64,000 bases of DNA from Streptomyces sp. NBC_00490 (GTDB taxonomy: Bacteria > Actinomycetota > Actinomycetes > Streptomycetales > Streptomycetaceae): positions 5,270,001 through 5,334,000 of the forward strand of contig NZ_CP107869.1 in NCBI RefSeq assembly GCF_036013645.1, in the 5' to 3' direction. Positions 1 to 10,589 of this stretch are shown one piece after another. Under the pieces are notes generated by a model. It had not been told where the DNA came from, made no database searches, and saw only the letters and a program-made list of their open reading frames with translations. A program made the position numbers and the translations under genes. Each line of letters opens with the position of its first letter. The stretch's first letter is position 1.

Positions 1-524
1 GCGCGGGCACCGCCACCTTCCAGGCGGCCTGGCTGCTCAACGGCGGGCAGAAGACCGACATGGACCGTCTCCAGGACCACCACCTCCAGTGGATGGCCCG
101 CCTCGACGCCATGGAGGAGGTCGACGGGCACCTGCTCGTCCACTCGGACACCACCGCCTACCTCGACTACGGCGACTCGATCGAGGCGGTCAACGACACC
201 GTCCGCGAGACGATCACGCGCAACGACGCGGACGAGGTGTGGGATCTGTTCCGCAAGTTCACCAAGCGCTTCTCCTTCCGCGACGAGGGCGGTGCCGACC
301 ATGTGCGGTCCCTGCTCGACACCTACGGCGGCACGCGGATCGTCCACGGGCACAGCCCGATCCCCTACCTGCTGGGCGAGGTCGGCTCGGAGGACGGCGA
401 GGACTCGTCGGGTCCGCTGGTCGAGGGACCGCACGTCTACGCCGAGGGGCTGGCCATCGCGATGGACGGCGGTGTGACCATGGCCGGAAAGCTGCTGGTC
501 CAGCAACTGCCGCTGGATATCTGA
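1..524 (+). CDS. Metallophosphoesterase (Ser/Thr phosphatase-like), C-terminal part
   Basis: The gene enters from the left edge; the reading frame is open from base 3 and ends at the TGA at 522-524. About 174 residues are visible. The sequence LLVHSDTTAY and the later motif VHGHSPIP look like the metal-binding His-containing motifs of calcineurin-like phosphoesterases. The family hydrolyses phosphomonoesters using two metal ions. The N-terminal metal ligands (DxH, GDxxDR) lie outside the window, so the substrate cannot be judged. It is followed by about 200 bp before the next gene on the same strand. Confidence 0.75.
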   Translation, partial: AGTATFQAAWLLNGGQKTDMDRLQDHHLQWMARLDAMEEVDGHLLVHSDTTAYLDYGDSIEAVNDTVRETITRNDADEVWDLFRKFTKRFSFRDEGGADHVRSLLDTYGGTRIVHGHSPIPYLLGEVGSEDGEDSSGPLVEGPHVYAEGLAIAMDGGVTMAGKLLVQQLPLDI

Positions 525-724
525 ACGTTCACGGGGCAGCCGATCCCCCATGACGGACTGAGCAAGAAACGACGCAGGCCAGGGCCCAATTTCTGGAAAC
601 CCCCTGTCACCGTGTGCCGTCACCGCTCTACCATCGGCTTATCCGTAGCAGGCTCCCCTCCGTTTCTGCCCGACGGCTCACAGTCATGCGAGCCCCAAGC
701 CCTACGGAGCATCGGGGGATGCAC

Positions 725-1585
725 ATGAACAGCGTTCCGCAGCACCTGCTGATCGAGGACCGCCAGGAGTACGAGCGGATCCTCGATGAGGCGCTGCGCT
801 CCGCCCCACACCGCCCGGAACTGGCCGCTGTGGGACAGCGGCTCAATCCCGAGCAGCTGCGCACCATGGCGCTCAACGCCACGGCGATCATCACGGCGGC
901 CGCGGCGACCGAATACCAGCACTACGTGAAGGTCCGCGAGGAACTGCGCCAGCCGGCGCCGTCCACCCCGTCGTCCGTCCGTGAAACCGGCTCCGCGGAG
1001 CCGGGCTCGGGCGCGGTGGGGCTCGCCGCCACCATGGGAGAGGTCGCCGAGACCGCCGGCGCGGGCGCCGTCGCCGTCGCCGCGGTCCTGACTCCTGTCC
1101 TCGCCGGAACCGCCGCGGCGATCTTCCTGCTGGTGGGGTACATCCTGAAAATGCTGGACCCCCAGCCGGCGTTCGCCCAGACGATGCTGACCACCGGTTG
1201 GGTGTTCGGCGCGGTGACCGCGGTCGCGATCCTGGTCGCCGCGGTCGGCCTCCTGCTCACCGCCCTGCGCAACCGGCCCTCGCTGGACACGGGGCCGTAC
1301 GGCGAGCTGAGCGGGGAGGTGGCCCGGGCCAGGGAAGCCTGGCGCGAGGCCCTGCTGGAGCGGGGTGTCCTGCCCTTCCTGCGGGACGCGCTGGCCGACC
1401 CCGGCTCGGCGACCGCTCTGCACCGCCCCGCACGGCCCGCGCCGACCAGCCGTATGCCGAACCTCGGCTACGGCCGCCCGGGTTTCAGCAGCCCGGACGA
1501 CGGCTCCACCAGCCCCCGGCCCAGCTTCACGAGCCCGGACTACACCAGCCCGGACTTCGGCGGCCCGGAGCACCAGCCGGAGTAA
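725..1585 (+). CDS. Two-pass membrane protein of unknown function
   Basis: A 286-residue protein. I take the ATG at 725 because GGGGG lies about 7 bases upstream; an in-frame ATG at 719 is also possible. Residues about 1-100 are soluble and partly helical. Two hydrophobic segments follow, at about 113-143 and 155-181. The C-terminal 60 residues are rich in Ser, Pro, Asp and Gly, with repeated TSPD-type motifs, and are probably disordered. I recognise no catalytic motif. A strong hairpin follows the stop, so it looks monocistronic. The function is unknown. Confidence 0.7.
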   Translation: MNSVPQHLLIEDRQEYERILDEALRSAPHRPELAAVGQRLNPEQLRTMALNATAIITAAAATEYQHYVKVREELRQPAPSTPSSVRETGSAEPGSGAVGLAATMGEVAETAGAGAVAVAAVLTPVLAGTAAAIFLLVGYILKMLDPQPAFAQTMLTTGWVFGAVTAVAILVAAVGLLLTALRNRPSLDTGPYGELSGEVARAREAWREALLERGVLPFLRDALADPGSATALHRPARPAPTSRMPNLGYGRPGFSSPDDGSTSPRPSFTSPDYTSPDFGGPEHQPE

Positions 1586-1588
1586 CCC

Positions 1589-1642
1589 CCGGCTTGCGCC
1601 CCTCCCCGCGGGGAAACCCGCTTCCGGGGGCGCGCAAGCCGG
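1589..1642 (+). terminator. Hairpin after the membrane protein gene
   Basis: CCGGCTTGCG at 1589 pairs with the complementary arm ending at 1642, with a 2-nt bulge and GC-rich inner pairs. It starts 4 bases after the TAA stop of the gene ending at 1585, a typical position for a Streptomyces intrinsic terminator without a long T-run. Confidence 0.6.
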
Positions 1643-1704
1643 TCGTCCGGCGCCGCACGGACACCGGACGACCTGCGCCTTCCCCACTCCCGACGGGCCT
1701 CGGC

Positions 1705-1836
1705 TCAGTCGGCGAGCGGCAGGTACACCCGGTTCCCCGCCGCCGCGAACTCCTTCGACTTCTGGGCCATGCCCTCCTCGATCTCCTCCTGGTTCCCGCC
1801 GTGCCGGCGGCGGATGTCCTGGGAGATCTTCATGGA
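1705..1836 (-). pseudogene. thiC: Orphan 3' end of thiC (C-terminal 43-44 codons)
   Basis: On the minus strand this stretch reads MKISQDIRRRHGG...[18 protein letters not shown] and then a TGA at 1705-1707. This is the C-terminal tail of ThiC without the rest of the enzyme. Upstream of the Ser-Met-Lys-Ile-Ser point the homology to ThiC stops abruptly (LRLSS instead of PKFCS). The complete thiC, 1.5 kb away, ends in a clearly different tail ([17 protein letters not shown]...NRVYLPLAE), so this is not a recent exact duplication. The simplest reading is that this is the displaced original 3' end after insertion of DNA into thiC. It is not expected to be expressed as an enzyme. Confidence 0.85.
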
Positions 1837-1874
1837 GGACAGCCTCAGCCCTGAGAGGGACCGGAAGAATCAGA

Positions 1875-3248
1875 TCAAATGATGCCGGCCTGGCCGGCGG
1901 CAGCAATCCAGGTCGGGAACTCGGACAGGATCCGGTCGTACAGCTCCTGGTCGGGGACTGTGCTGATGTCGTCCACAGCAAAGAATCCGACGTTGTCGAC
2001 GCGACGGCCCGGCAGGGTGTCGAAGCGTTCCAACACTCCATAGTCGGACCGTCCCAGCCCCACGAACTGCCAGAAGATCGGTTCCTCAACGGCTTCCCGC
2101 AACTCTCGCTCGATCATGGCGTTGCGGTGGATGCCACCGTCGGAGAAGAACAGCACCAGGGTGGGGACAGCAGCAGGGGTTTCCTGGACATACGTGCGGA
2201 CTTGGGCAATCGCCTTCTGTTCTTCGTTCTGGATACCCACCATCCGCATGTCGACCTGACCGGGTTCCAACCCTCTGCCAGGCTTCTTACTACGCCGGAA
2301 GAGGCTGATCTGTCCCACCCGGACGTGCAGTCGCAGCCATTCGGGAAGGTCCCCGAGTCGCAGATCAGGGAGGCGTGCCGCGTTGGAAGCGAACGTCCAG
2401 GCTTGCATGTCACCGTCATCGTCCAACTGCGCGGCCACCGCTGCCATGCGCTCCACGACATCGGCGACGACGCCCTTGGAATAGAGGAAAGACATCGATC
2501 CGGAGGCGTCCAGGACCAGGATGACGCGCGCGGTAACTCCGACTGCTCCATGCTTTCTCAGACTCACCGCCACCTGTTCCTTACGCAGGGACAGACGCTT
2601 GCGCATATCGACGGGCAGTTGTTCTTCGCCCTTGCTGAGGCGCGGGCCAGCAGATGCCTGGGCCGGGACAGGCGATGGCGAAACAGGTGCCGCCGGGAGC
2701 ACGGACGCATCCGAGGACGCATCCTCAACGGTGATGCCGAAGTCGGTGGCCAGCCCAGCGAGCCCCGAGGCATAACCCTGACCGACTGCGCGGAACTTCC
2801 ACTGCCCCGCCCGTAGGTACAGCTCACCGCCGATGAACGCGGTCTCCGTCTCGGCCTCCATGGGAAACCGTGCGATCTCAGTCCCGCTCACCGCGTCCAG
2901 GAGCCTCAAGGTCAGCCCAGGCACCTGCCCGAACGTTCCATCATCGGCCGAAGCGCACAGCACAACTCGCTCGACGGCGGGGTCAAGCAAGCGCAGATTG
3001 ACCTCGACTGTGTCGGTGAGGACGCCATCAGCGCTCTGCTTTCCCAGGTGGGTCACAGCGTTCGACGCATGTTGCGGCTGGTTGTAGAAGACGAAGTCAC
3101 CATCGTCGCGAACGCGTCCGGCACCAGTGAGCAGCAAGGCCGACCCGTCGACATCGGGCGCGTCAGGCTTTTCGTGCCAAACGAACTCGACGCGCACCGC
3201 ACGATAATCGACAGGAAGGTTGGCGCCCTTGCCCAATGTTCTCGTCAT
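1875..3248 (-). CDS. TerD-domain plus von Willebrand factor A protein (TerF-like)
   Basis: A 457-residue protein starting [13 protein letters not shown]. Residues about 1-175 are a TerD domain with the [12 protein letters not shown] signature around 48-58. A Pro/Ala linker follows at about 178-205. Residues about 240-440 form a von Willebrand A domain with the metal-binding DASGSMS at 247-253 and a second acidic motif FFSDGG at 368-372. TerD/TerF proteins belong to tellurite, phage and stress resistance clusters and bind calcium. Here the gene is alone, without terA, terB, terC or terE neighbours. It lies between the two thiC 3' ends, which suggests it arrived with inserted DNA. Confidence 0.88.
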   Translation of the reverse strand: MTRTLGKGANLPVDYRAVRVEFVWHEKPDAPDVDGSALLLTGAGRVRDDGDFVFYNQPQHASNAVTHLGKQSADGVLTDTVEVNLRLLDPAVERVVLCASADDGTFGQVPGLTLRLLDAVSGTEIARFPMEAETETAFIGGELYLRAGQWKFRAVGQGYASGLAGLATDFGITVEDASSDASVLPAAPVSPSPVPAQASAGPRLSKGEEQLPVDMRKRLSLRKEQVAVSLRKHGAVGVTARVILVLDASGSMSFLYSKGVVADVVERMAAVAAQLDDDGDMQAWTFASNAARLPDLRLGDLPEWLRLHVRVGQISLFRRSKKPGRGLEPGQVDMRMVGIQNEEQKAIAQVRTYVQETPAAVPTLVLFFSDGGIHRNAMIERELREAVEEPIFWQFVGLGRSDYGVLERFDTLPGRRVDNVGFFAVDDISTVPDQELYDRILSEFPTWIAAAGQAGII

Positions 3249-3306
3249 GGGGGCAGTCTGCCCGCCGAAAGAGCAGGAGGGCAGACTTGCCGAGATCCCA
3301 GGGGAA

Positions 3307-3334
3307 GCGATGCCCCGAAGCGCCGAGGCATCGC
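3307..3334 (-). terminator. Hairpin between thiC and the TerD/vWA gene
   Basis: GCGATGCC at 3307-3314 and GGCATCGC at 3327-3334 form a perfect 8-bp stem just downstream of the thiC stop on the minus strand. It probably separates thiC from the TerD/vWA gene. Confidence 0.5.
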
Positions 3335-3344
3335 ACCCCGGTTC

Positions 3345-5341
<1,997 letters not shown>

Positions 5342-5344
<3 letters not shown>

Positions 5345-5371
5345 ACAAAGGTGCCCCCACGCTAGCGTCAA
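5342..5371 (-). promoter_or_regulatory. Probable thiC promoter
   Basis: On the minus strand TTGACG (5371-5366) is followed after 17-18 bases by TTGTAC/TGTACA (about 5347-5342). Transcription from here would begin at the first bases of the TPP aptamer. The site lies in the 80-bp gap before the divergent yibE/F-type gene. Confidence 0.5.
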
Positions 5372-5421
5372 TTCGGGCGCGGTGAACAGAGGGCCCCTGT
5401 CGTTCTTGCGATGATCGGTCG

Positions 5422-7086
5422 GTGACCACGACACATCAGTCCCCGTTCCCACCGCCCGAGCCTCCTCGCAGGCCCGGTTCCGGAAACGGGCCCGGCAACA
5501 GACCCGGGCCCGCGGACGGGCAGGGCGACGGGTACGGTCCGGGCGCGGGCCCCGGCGACTGGCCCGAGCAGGGCAACGGCACAGGTGACTGGTTCGGACA
5601 GGAGCCCGGATCGGGCGGCCGGGCCGAGCAGGGGGCCGGTTCCGGCGGCCACGGGCACGACGCCGGTGGCGAGCACGGACACGGTCATGGGCACGGCCCC
5701 GGTTCCGGTGGCGGGGGCACCGGCGGCGGTGGTGGCGGACACGGTCACAGCCACAGCCACGGCCCGGCGGCCCCCGTCTCCAAGCACCTGCGCAAGGTCA
5801 TCGCAGCGATCCTCATCCCCTTCGGCGTCGCCGTGATCGTCGGCCTCGTCGTGCTGTGGCCCGGGGGTGCGCCGGGTCATGAGCGCACCGGTGTCGGCTT
5901 CGACCGGCAGACCCAGCAGGCCACGGTCACCAAGGTCGTGAGCGTGAGCTGCAAGTCGGTCAACGCCTCGGGCGAGACCCCGACCGGCGACACCTCCACC
6001 GCCGAGGGCTCCTCCGCCCAGCAGCAGGCCGACGGCGACTGCAAGAAGGCGACGATCCGCGTCGACACCGGGGACGACAAGGGCCGTACGTTCACCGAGA
6101 TCGTGCAGCCGGACCAGTCACGGCAGTTGGACCAGGGCGAGAAGGTCGTGGTCGCCTACGAGCCCTCCGCCCCCAAGGACCTGCAGTACTCGGTCACCGA
6201 CGTGAACCGCCGGCTTCCCATGGCGCTGCTCGCCGGCATCTTCGCCCTCGCCGTCGTGGTCGTCGGGCGGTTGCGGGGCGTCATGGCGCTGGTCGCGCTG
6301 GCCATCAGCTTCATGATCCTGAACTTCTTCATCCTGCCCGCGATCCTGCAAGGCTCGAACCCGCTGGTCGTGGCCGTGGTCGGGGCGAGCGCCATCATGC
6401 TGATCGCCCTGTATCTGTGCCATGGACTGTCGGCGAGAACATCCGTCGCGGTGCTCGGCACACTGATCTCGCTGCTGCTGATCGGCGTGCTCGGCTCGCT
6501 GTTCATCGACTGGGCCGCGCTCACCGGCAACACGGACGACAACACCGGCCTGATCCACGGCCTGTACCCGTCGATCGACATGAGCGGTCTGCTGCTCGCC
6601 GGTGTCATCATCGGTTCGCTCGGTGTCCTCGACGATGTGACGGTCACCCAGACGTCGGCGGTCTGGGAGCTGCACGAGGCCAATCCGTCGATGGGCTGGC
6701 GCGATCTGTACCGCGCGGGCATCCGCATCGGCCGCGACCACATCGCGTCCGTCGTCAACACGCTCGTCCTCGCCTACGCGGGCGCCGCGCTGCCGCTGCT
6801 GCTGCTCTTCTCCATCGCGCAGAGCAGCGTGGGGACGGTCGCCAACAGCGAGCTCGTCGCCGAGGAGATCGTACGCACGCTGGTGGGATCGATCGGCCTG
6901 GTCGCGTCCGTGCCGGTGACGACCGCCCTCGCGGCCCTGGTGGTGGCGGCCGACCGGCCTCAACTCCCTGACTCCGGGACGGCGCCGGTGGGCGGGCGGC
7001 CGGCTCCGGCGGGAGCCCAGTCGATGTCGGCGGGCACCCAGCCGACCGCGGCACGAGGCGGGCGCGGGCGGCGGCGCAAGCGCTGA
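5422..7086 (+). CDS. YibE/F-family membrane protein
   Basis: A 554-residue protein with a GTG start. Residues 1-115 are very rich in Gly, Pro, Asp and His (repeats such as HGHGHGPGSG and HGHSHSHG). A first membrane helix lies at about 123-145. A soluble extracytoplasmic region of about 110 residues follows, and then a multi-pass part with roughly seven helices. The segment GVLDDVTVTQTSAVWELHEANP is the strongest YibE/F signature. The family is widespread in Gram-positives and its transport role is not established. The His-rich N-terminus could bind metal, but that is inference. The gene is divergent from thiC and ends before a hairpin at 7114. Confidence 0.85.
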   Translation: MTTTHQSPFPPPEPPRRPGSGNGPGNRPGPADGQGDGYGPGAGPGDWPEQGNGTGDWFGQEPGSGGRAEQGAGSGGHGHDAGGEHGHGHGHGPGSGGGGTGGGGGGHGHSHSHGPAAPVSKHLRKVIAAILIPFGVAVIVGLVVLWPGGAPGHERTGVGFDRQTQQATVTKVVSVSCKSVNASGETPTGDTSTAEGSSAQQQADGDCKKATIRVDTGDDKGRTFTEIVQPDQSRQLDQGEKVVVAYEPSAPKDLQYSVTDVNRRLPMALLAGIFALAVVVVGRLRGVMALVALAISFMILNFFILPAILQGSNPLVVAVVGASAIMLIALYLCHGLSARTSVAVLGTLISLLLIGVLGSLFIDWAALTGNTDDNTGLIHGLYPSIDMSGLLLAGVIIGSLGVLDDVTVTQTSAVWELHEANPSMGWRDLYRAGIRIGRDHIASVVNTLVLAYAGAALPLLLLFSIAQSSVGTVANSELVAEEIVRTLVGSIGLVASVPVTTALAALVVAADRPQLPDSGTAPVGGRPAPAGAQSMSAGTQPTAARGGRGRRRKR

Positions 7087-7113
7087 CGCCGGCGCCCGTG
7101 CCGCCGTGAGAAG

Positions 7114-7135
7114 GGCTGTACGGCGGCGTACAGCC
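7114..7135 (+). terminator. Hairpin after the YibE/F gene
   Basis: GGCTGTACG and CGTACAGCC form a perfect 9-bp stem with a 4-base loop, 28 bases after the YibE/F stop codon. Confidence 0.55.
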
Positions 7136-7202
7136 GCTGCGGCCTGCCCCGGGCCCCGCCGGAGGAGAAGCGTTCCTGCGCGAGCCCCACGCCCGCGCTG
7201 AA

Positions 7203-7231
7203 GCGTTACGCCCCCCTCATGGCCGTAACGC
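7203..7231 (-). terminator. Hairpin after ssgA
   Basis: GCGTTACG (7203-7210) and CGTAACGC (7224-7231) form a perfect 8-bp stem directly after the ssgA stop on the minus strand, in the gap between convergent genes. Confidence 0.5.
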
Positions 7232-7232
7232 C

Positions 7233-7670
7233 TCAGCCCGCGCTCTGTTCCTCCGCCAGGATCCGGTCCAGGGCCTCCTCGAGGTGGGCGTCGAAATCGG
7301 CGAGCGCCCCCTCCTGGCCCAGCGGCACCAGCTTGTCGGTGCGGTCGAGGAAGGCGATGAGCGGCGCCGCCGAGGAGCGGAACAGCGCCTGGTCGACGCC
7401 GACCTGAAGGCGGATCAGGACCTCACCCAGCGTGTCCTCCTCGGCGGGCGCGATGCGCACATCCCCGTCCCCGCACGGCCGCCCCACGCCGTCGATCAGC
7501 AGCTCACGCCCGAAAGCCCAGGTCACCGGCGCGTCACCGGGCAGATGGAAGGTGAGCCGCACGGCGTAGGGATCGCAGGTCTCGTAGCGCAGCTCCACCG
7601 GGATGCGGAAGGCGAGCTCCTCGGACACGAGAAAGCTCATCATGACCTCTGCCTGTACCGACTCACCCAT
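7233..7670 (-). CDS. ssgA: Sporulation-specific cell division activator SsgA
   Basis: A 145-residue protein that matches what I recall of S. coelicolor SsgA nearly throughout, with MSFLVSEEL near the start and RIPVELRYETCDPYAVRLTFHLPGDAPVTWAFGRELL. SsgA-like proteins occur only in morphologically complex actinomycetes. SsgA stimulates septum formation and helps SsgB and FtsZ localise at sporulation septa. I use the ATG at 7670. The neighbour upstream on the same strand is the IclR-type regulator SsgR, known to activate ssgA; about 100 bp separate them and should hold the ssgA promoter. The ssgR-ssgA-thiC neighbourhood fits the known Streptomyces order. Confidence 0.95.
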   Translation of the reverse strand: MGESVQAEVMMSFLVSEELAFRIPVELRYETCDPYAVRLTFHLPGDAPVTWAFGRELLIDGVGRPCGDGDVRIAPAEEDTLGEVLIRLQVGVDQALFRSSAAPLIAFLDRTDKLVPLGQEGALADFDAHLEEALDRILAEEQSAG

Positions 7671-7769
7671 CGTCTACCCCGTCATCTGCCGTCGACTGGC
7701 CGGGAATGATCCCTTTGACTGTGGTGGAAGTTTGCTTAACGTACACGAGAGATCACAAGGAGTGAGTTT

Positions 7770-8717
7770 TCAGATACTGATAGAGATCGCCAGTGACCCC
7801 AGAAGGCGTCCGATCTCGCTCTGCAACTGACGGGTGGCGGCCGCCAGTCGGTCGGCCTGGTGGGCGGGCAGTGAGATGGCCATCGTCGCGGCGGTGGTGC
7901 CCATGGTGATCGGGATCGCCGCGCAGACCGTCCCCAGCGCGTACTCCTGCCGTTCGAAGACCGGTTCCATCCGTCGTGCCCGGTCCAGACGCCGTAGCAG
8001 CGTGTGGTTGTCCCGCACGGTGTACGGGGTGATGGCCTGCACGGGGTAGCGGTCCAGGTGGTCTCGGCGGGCGTCCTCGCCGAGCTGGGAGAGCAGGCAC
8101 TGGCCGATCGCGTGCGCGTGCGCCGTCTCGCGGAAGCCGGCCCATTCCTCGACCGCCGGGTTGCCCGGGGTCTCGGAGACGCACATGACCTCGATCTCAC
8201 CGTCCCGGTAGATCGCGTAGTACACGGGTACACCGATGGCGTCACGCCAGTGGGCCAGTGTCTCGGCGATCGTGCTGCGACGTTTCTCCTGTGCTCCGCT
8301 GCTGCTCAGCCGTTCGGCCGCCTCGCCGAGGAAGAACAGACCCTTGTCCCGGCGCAGGTAACCCTCGTGGACCAGGGTGCGCAGCAGGTGGTAGGCCGTG
8401 GGCAGGGCGAGGCCGGTCTCGCGGGCCAGTTGTTTGGCGGGGGCGCCGTGTTCGTGCTCGGCGACGGATTCCAGCAGGCGCATCGCGCGCTGCACGGAGC
8501 CGATGAGGGTCGTGGAGTGCGGTGACTCCGGGGAGTCGGCGGAGACCGCTCTCGGTGCCGGGTTCGATGCCGGTGCCGGGGGTGCCCCCGGGCGCGACCG
8601 GCTGGTGGCTGCGGGCTGCTCCGGCGGCCGGAGCCGGGGCTCCGGCGAAGGGACCACCGCCCGGACCGGTGCGGGGGCTGCGAGGCGTTCCGCGGGTGCG
8701 GTGTCAACCGTGGCCAA
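7770..8717 (-). CDS. ssgR: IclR-family activator of ssgA (SsgR)
   Basis: The open frame gives 315 residues from a TTG at 8717 with GGAG six bases upstream. Residues 1-70 are low-complexity Pro/Ala/Arg, so a later start is possible. A winged helix-turn-helix lies at about 70-130 (GSVQRAMRLLESVAEHEHGAPAKQLARETGLALPTAYHLLRTL, quoted only as a landmark). An IclR effector domain fills the rest. SsgR is the developmental activator of the adjacent ssgA in S. coelicolor, and position and orientation agree. The true start is the main uncertainty. Confidence 0.88.
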   Translation of the reverse strand: MATVDTAPAERLAAPAPVRAVVPSPEPRLRPPEQPAATSRSRPGAPPAPASNPAPRAVSADSPESPHSTTLIGSVQRAMRLLESVAEHEHGAPAKQLARETGLALPTAYHLLRTLVHEGYLRRDKGLFFLGEAAERLSSSGAQEKRRSTIAETLAHWRDAIGVPVYYAIYRDGEIEVMCVSETPGNPAVEEWAGFRETAHAHAIGQCLLSQLGEDARRDHLDRYPVQAITPYTVRDNHTLLRRLDRARRMEPVFERQEYALGTVCAAIPITMGTTAATMAISLPAHQADRLAAATRQLQSEIGRLLGSLAISISI

Positions 8718-8940
8718 GGGTCACTCCCGAAGCGCGAGGGGGCCGCCCGTGCGGGGGGACACGGGAGGGGGTGTGCGCCGCTCGCGGGGGATCGTCCCCG
8801 CGTCGAATTCCGGACTTTAACCGTCCGCCACCGCTCGCACTCGACCTGGACCGAAACTTCCCCCACCCGAGGGAACCGGCGATTCCTGTTACCGGTCGCC
8901 GGCGCCGATCACCGGTGCCGCTCGCCGGTTGCCGTACGTG

Positions 8941-9153
8941 TCACCAGTCGCCGCGCGAGGAGGAACTCGACGTGAACTTGCGCACCACGTAGATCAGTCC
9001 GCCGACCAGGGCCACGAAGACCAGCAGCTTGAAGAGCAGTCCGATGACGAATCCGACGACGCTGGCTATCAGCCCGCCGAACACGACCAGGGCGATGACC
9101 GGCACCGCGATCCACTTCACCCACCAGGGCAGTCCCGCGAAGAAATCTCCCAT
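8941..9153 (-). CDS. Small membrane protein (DUF5326-like)
   Basis: A 70-residue protein starting MGDFFAGLPWWVKWIAVP, with an ATG at 9153. It is almost entirely two adjoining hydrophobic stretches (about 12-35 and 37-58) and ends in a Ser-rich tail, SSSSSRGDW. It resembles the small Streptomyces membrane family listed as DUF5326. The function is unknown. It is transcribed in the same direction as ssgR but separated from it by more than 200 bp. Confidence 0.7.
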   Translation of the reverse strand: MGDFFAGLPWWVKWIAVPVIALVVFGGLIASVVGFVIGLLFKLLVFVALVGGLIYVVRKFTSSSSSRGDW

Positions 9154-9334
9154 TGCTCTCGTCCTTGTCTCTCTGCCCGTCGCTCGTGCCGGGTCCGGTG
9201 GAAGACCCGGGCTCGTGATGCCGGATCCCTCTGATGTCCTGCACTCGATGCTAGGGCGGGGAAGGGGCCCGGCGGGGGCCTCGCACCCCTTGTCCTCCCC
9301 TGACTGATCCCCTAGGGAATCCCGGGGTGCCGGG

Positions 9335-9652
9335 TCAGCTCTCGGGCGGAGAGAACACCACGAGGACTCGCAGGTCCTCGCTGATGTGGTGGAACTTGTG
9401 GGCGACACCGGCCGGTACGTAGACCACGCTGCCGCGCGCGACCTGGGTGGTCTCCATGCCCACGGTGATCGCGGCGCGGCCGCTCACAACGAAGTAGACC
9501 TCGTCCTGATTGTGCGGCTTCTGTGGATCATGTTCACCGGCGTCCAGCGCGTACAGCCCGACCGACATGCTCCGCTCACGCAGAAACTGCAGGTAGGCGC
9601 CGTCGTTGGCGGCGCGTTCCGCCTCCAGTTCGTCCAGCCGGAATGCCTTCAT
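9335..9652 (-). CDS. Small cupin-domain protein
   Basis: A 105-residue single-domain cupin. The two cupin motifs are visible: HDPQKPHNQDEVYFVVSG (motif 1) and VPAGVAHKFHHI (motif 2), with His and Glu residues suited to bind a metal ion. Single-domain cupins of this size may be isomerases, dioxygenases or binding proteins, so the substrate is open. It is divergent from the holin-like gene at 9713, with 60 bp between the two starts. Confidence 0.8.
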   Translation of the reverse strand: MKAFRLDELEAERAANDGAYLQFLRERSMSVGLYALDAGEHDPQKPHNQDEVYFVVSGRAAITVGMETTQVARGSVVYVPAGVAHKFHHISEDLRVLVVFSPPES

Positions 9653-9712
9653 CGCCCTCGTCCGCCCTCGTCACACTGCTGATCGCCGATCTCTTCTGCC
9701 ACGATCAGACAC

Positions 9713-10090
9713 ATGAAGAATTTCGTAGTCAAGACGATCGCCAACGCGGGCGCCCTGGCGGTCGCCGTCTGGCTGCTGGACAAGATCACCCTGACCGGTG
9801 ACAGCACGGGCAAGAAGATCGCCACCCTGATCCTCGTCGCGCTGATCTTCGGCATCGTGAACTTCCTGGTCAAGCCGGTCGTCAAGCTTCTCAGCCTCCC
9901 GCTGCTGATCCTGACCCTCGGTCTGTTCACCCTGGTCGTCAACGCGCTGATGCTGATGCTGACCTCGTGGCTGGCCGACAAGCTCGACCTGAGCTTCCAC
10001 GTCGACGGCTTCTGGACCGCGGTGCTCGGCGCCCTGATCATCTCGATCGTGTCCTGGGCGCTCAACGTCGTCCTGCCCGACGGGGACTGA
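9713..10090 (+). CDS. Four-helix membrane protein, phage-holin-4 superfamily
   Basis: A 125-residue protein with four hydrophobic segments (about 5-22, 34-55, 60-85 and 97-118) and almost no soluble part. It matches the DUF360/holin superfamily IV proteins found on many actinobacterial chromosomes. There are no endolysin or phage structural genes nearby, so a phage role is unlikely. The stop is 8 bases before the phosphatase gene ptpA, so the two are probably co-transcribed. Confidence 0.75.
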   Translation: MKNFVVKTIANAGALAVAVWLLDKITLTGDSTGKKIATLILVALIFGIVNFLVKPVVKLLSLPLLILTLGLFTLVVNALMLMLTSWLADKLDLSFHVDGFWTAVLGALIISIVSWALNVVLPDGD

Positions 10091-10097
10091 GCCCCTC

Positions 10098-10589
10098 GTG
10101 ACGTACCGCGTCTGCTTCGTCTGCACCGGCAACATCTGCCGCTCGCCGATGGCCGAGTCCGTCTTCCGCGCCCGCGTGGCGGAGGACGGGCTCGACGGCT
10201 CGGTCGAGGTCGACAGCGCCGGCACGGGCGGCTGGCACGAGGGCGACGGCGCCGACCCGCGCACCGTGTCGGTCCTCGAGGCGCACGGCTACGACGGCGA
10301 CCACACGGCCCGCCAGTTCCAGCCGTCGTGGTTCTCCCGCCTCGACCTCGTCATCGCCCTCGACCACGGCCACCTCAAGGCCCTGCGCCGCCTCGCGCCC
10401 ACCCCGCAGGACGCGGCGAAGGTGCGGCTCCTGCGCTCCTACGACCCGTCCGCGGGCGACGACCTCGACGTACCGGACCCTTATTACGGGGGGATGGACG
10501 GCTTCGAGGAGTGCCTTGAGATGGTGGAGGCGGCGAGCGAGGGTCTGCTCACCGCGGTACGCGAGGACATGGAAGGACGGGTGGCATGA
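10098..10589 (+). CDS. ptpA: Low-molecular-weight protein tyrosine phosphatase PtpA
   Basis: A 163-residue enzyme with a GTG start. The P-loop CTGNICRS has catalytic Cys9 and Arg15 in the CX5R pattern, and the general-acid Asp127 is in DPYYGG. The family removes phosphate from tyrosine residues. In S. coelicolor PtpA influences antibiotic production. The last bases overlap the next start (ATGA), so it is probably translationally coupled with the PLP enzyme. Confidence 0.93.
   Translation: MTYRVCFVCTGNICRSPMAESVFRARVAEDGLDGSVEVDSAGTGGWHEGDGADPRTVSVLEAHGYDGDHTARQFQPSWFSRLDLVIALDHGHLKALRRLAPTPQDAAKVRLLRSYDPSAGDDLDVPDPYYGGMDGFEECLEMVEAASEGLLTAVREDMEGRVA

Noticed and set aside
620..2089. 489-residue minus-strand ORF opposite the membrane protein gene
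   Set aside because: It is Arg/Gly/Ala-rich and antisense to a better coding frame, typical of GC-rich frame shadows.
9713..10090. Prophage remnant suggested by the holin-like protein
   Set aside because: No lysin, integrase or structural gene is near. The four-helix family is common on actinobacterial chromosomes.
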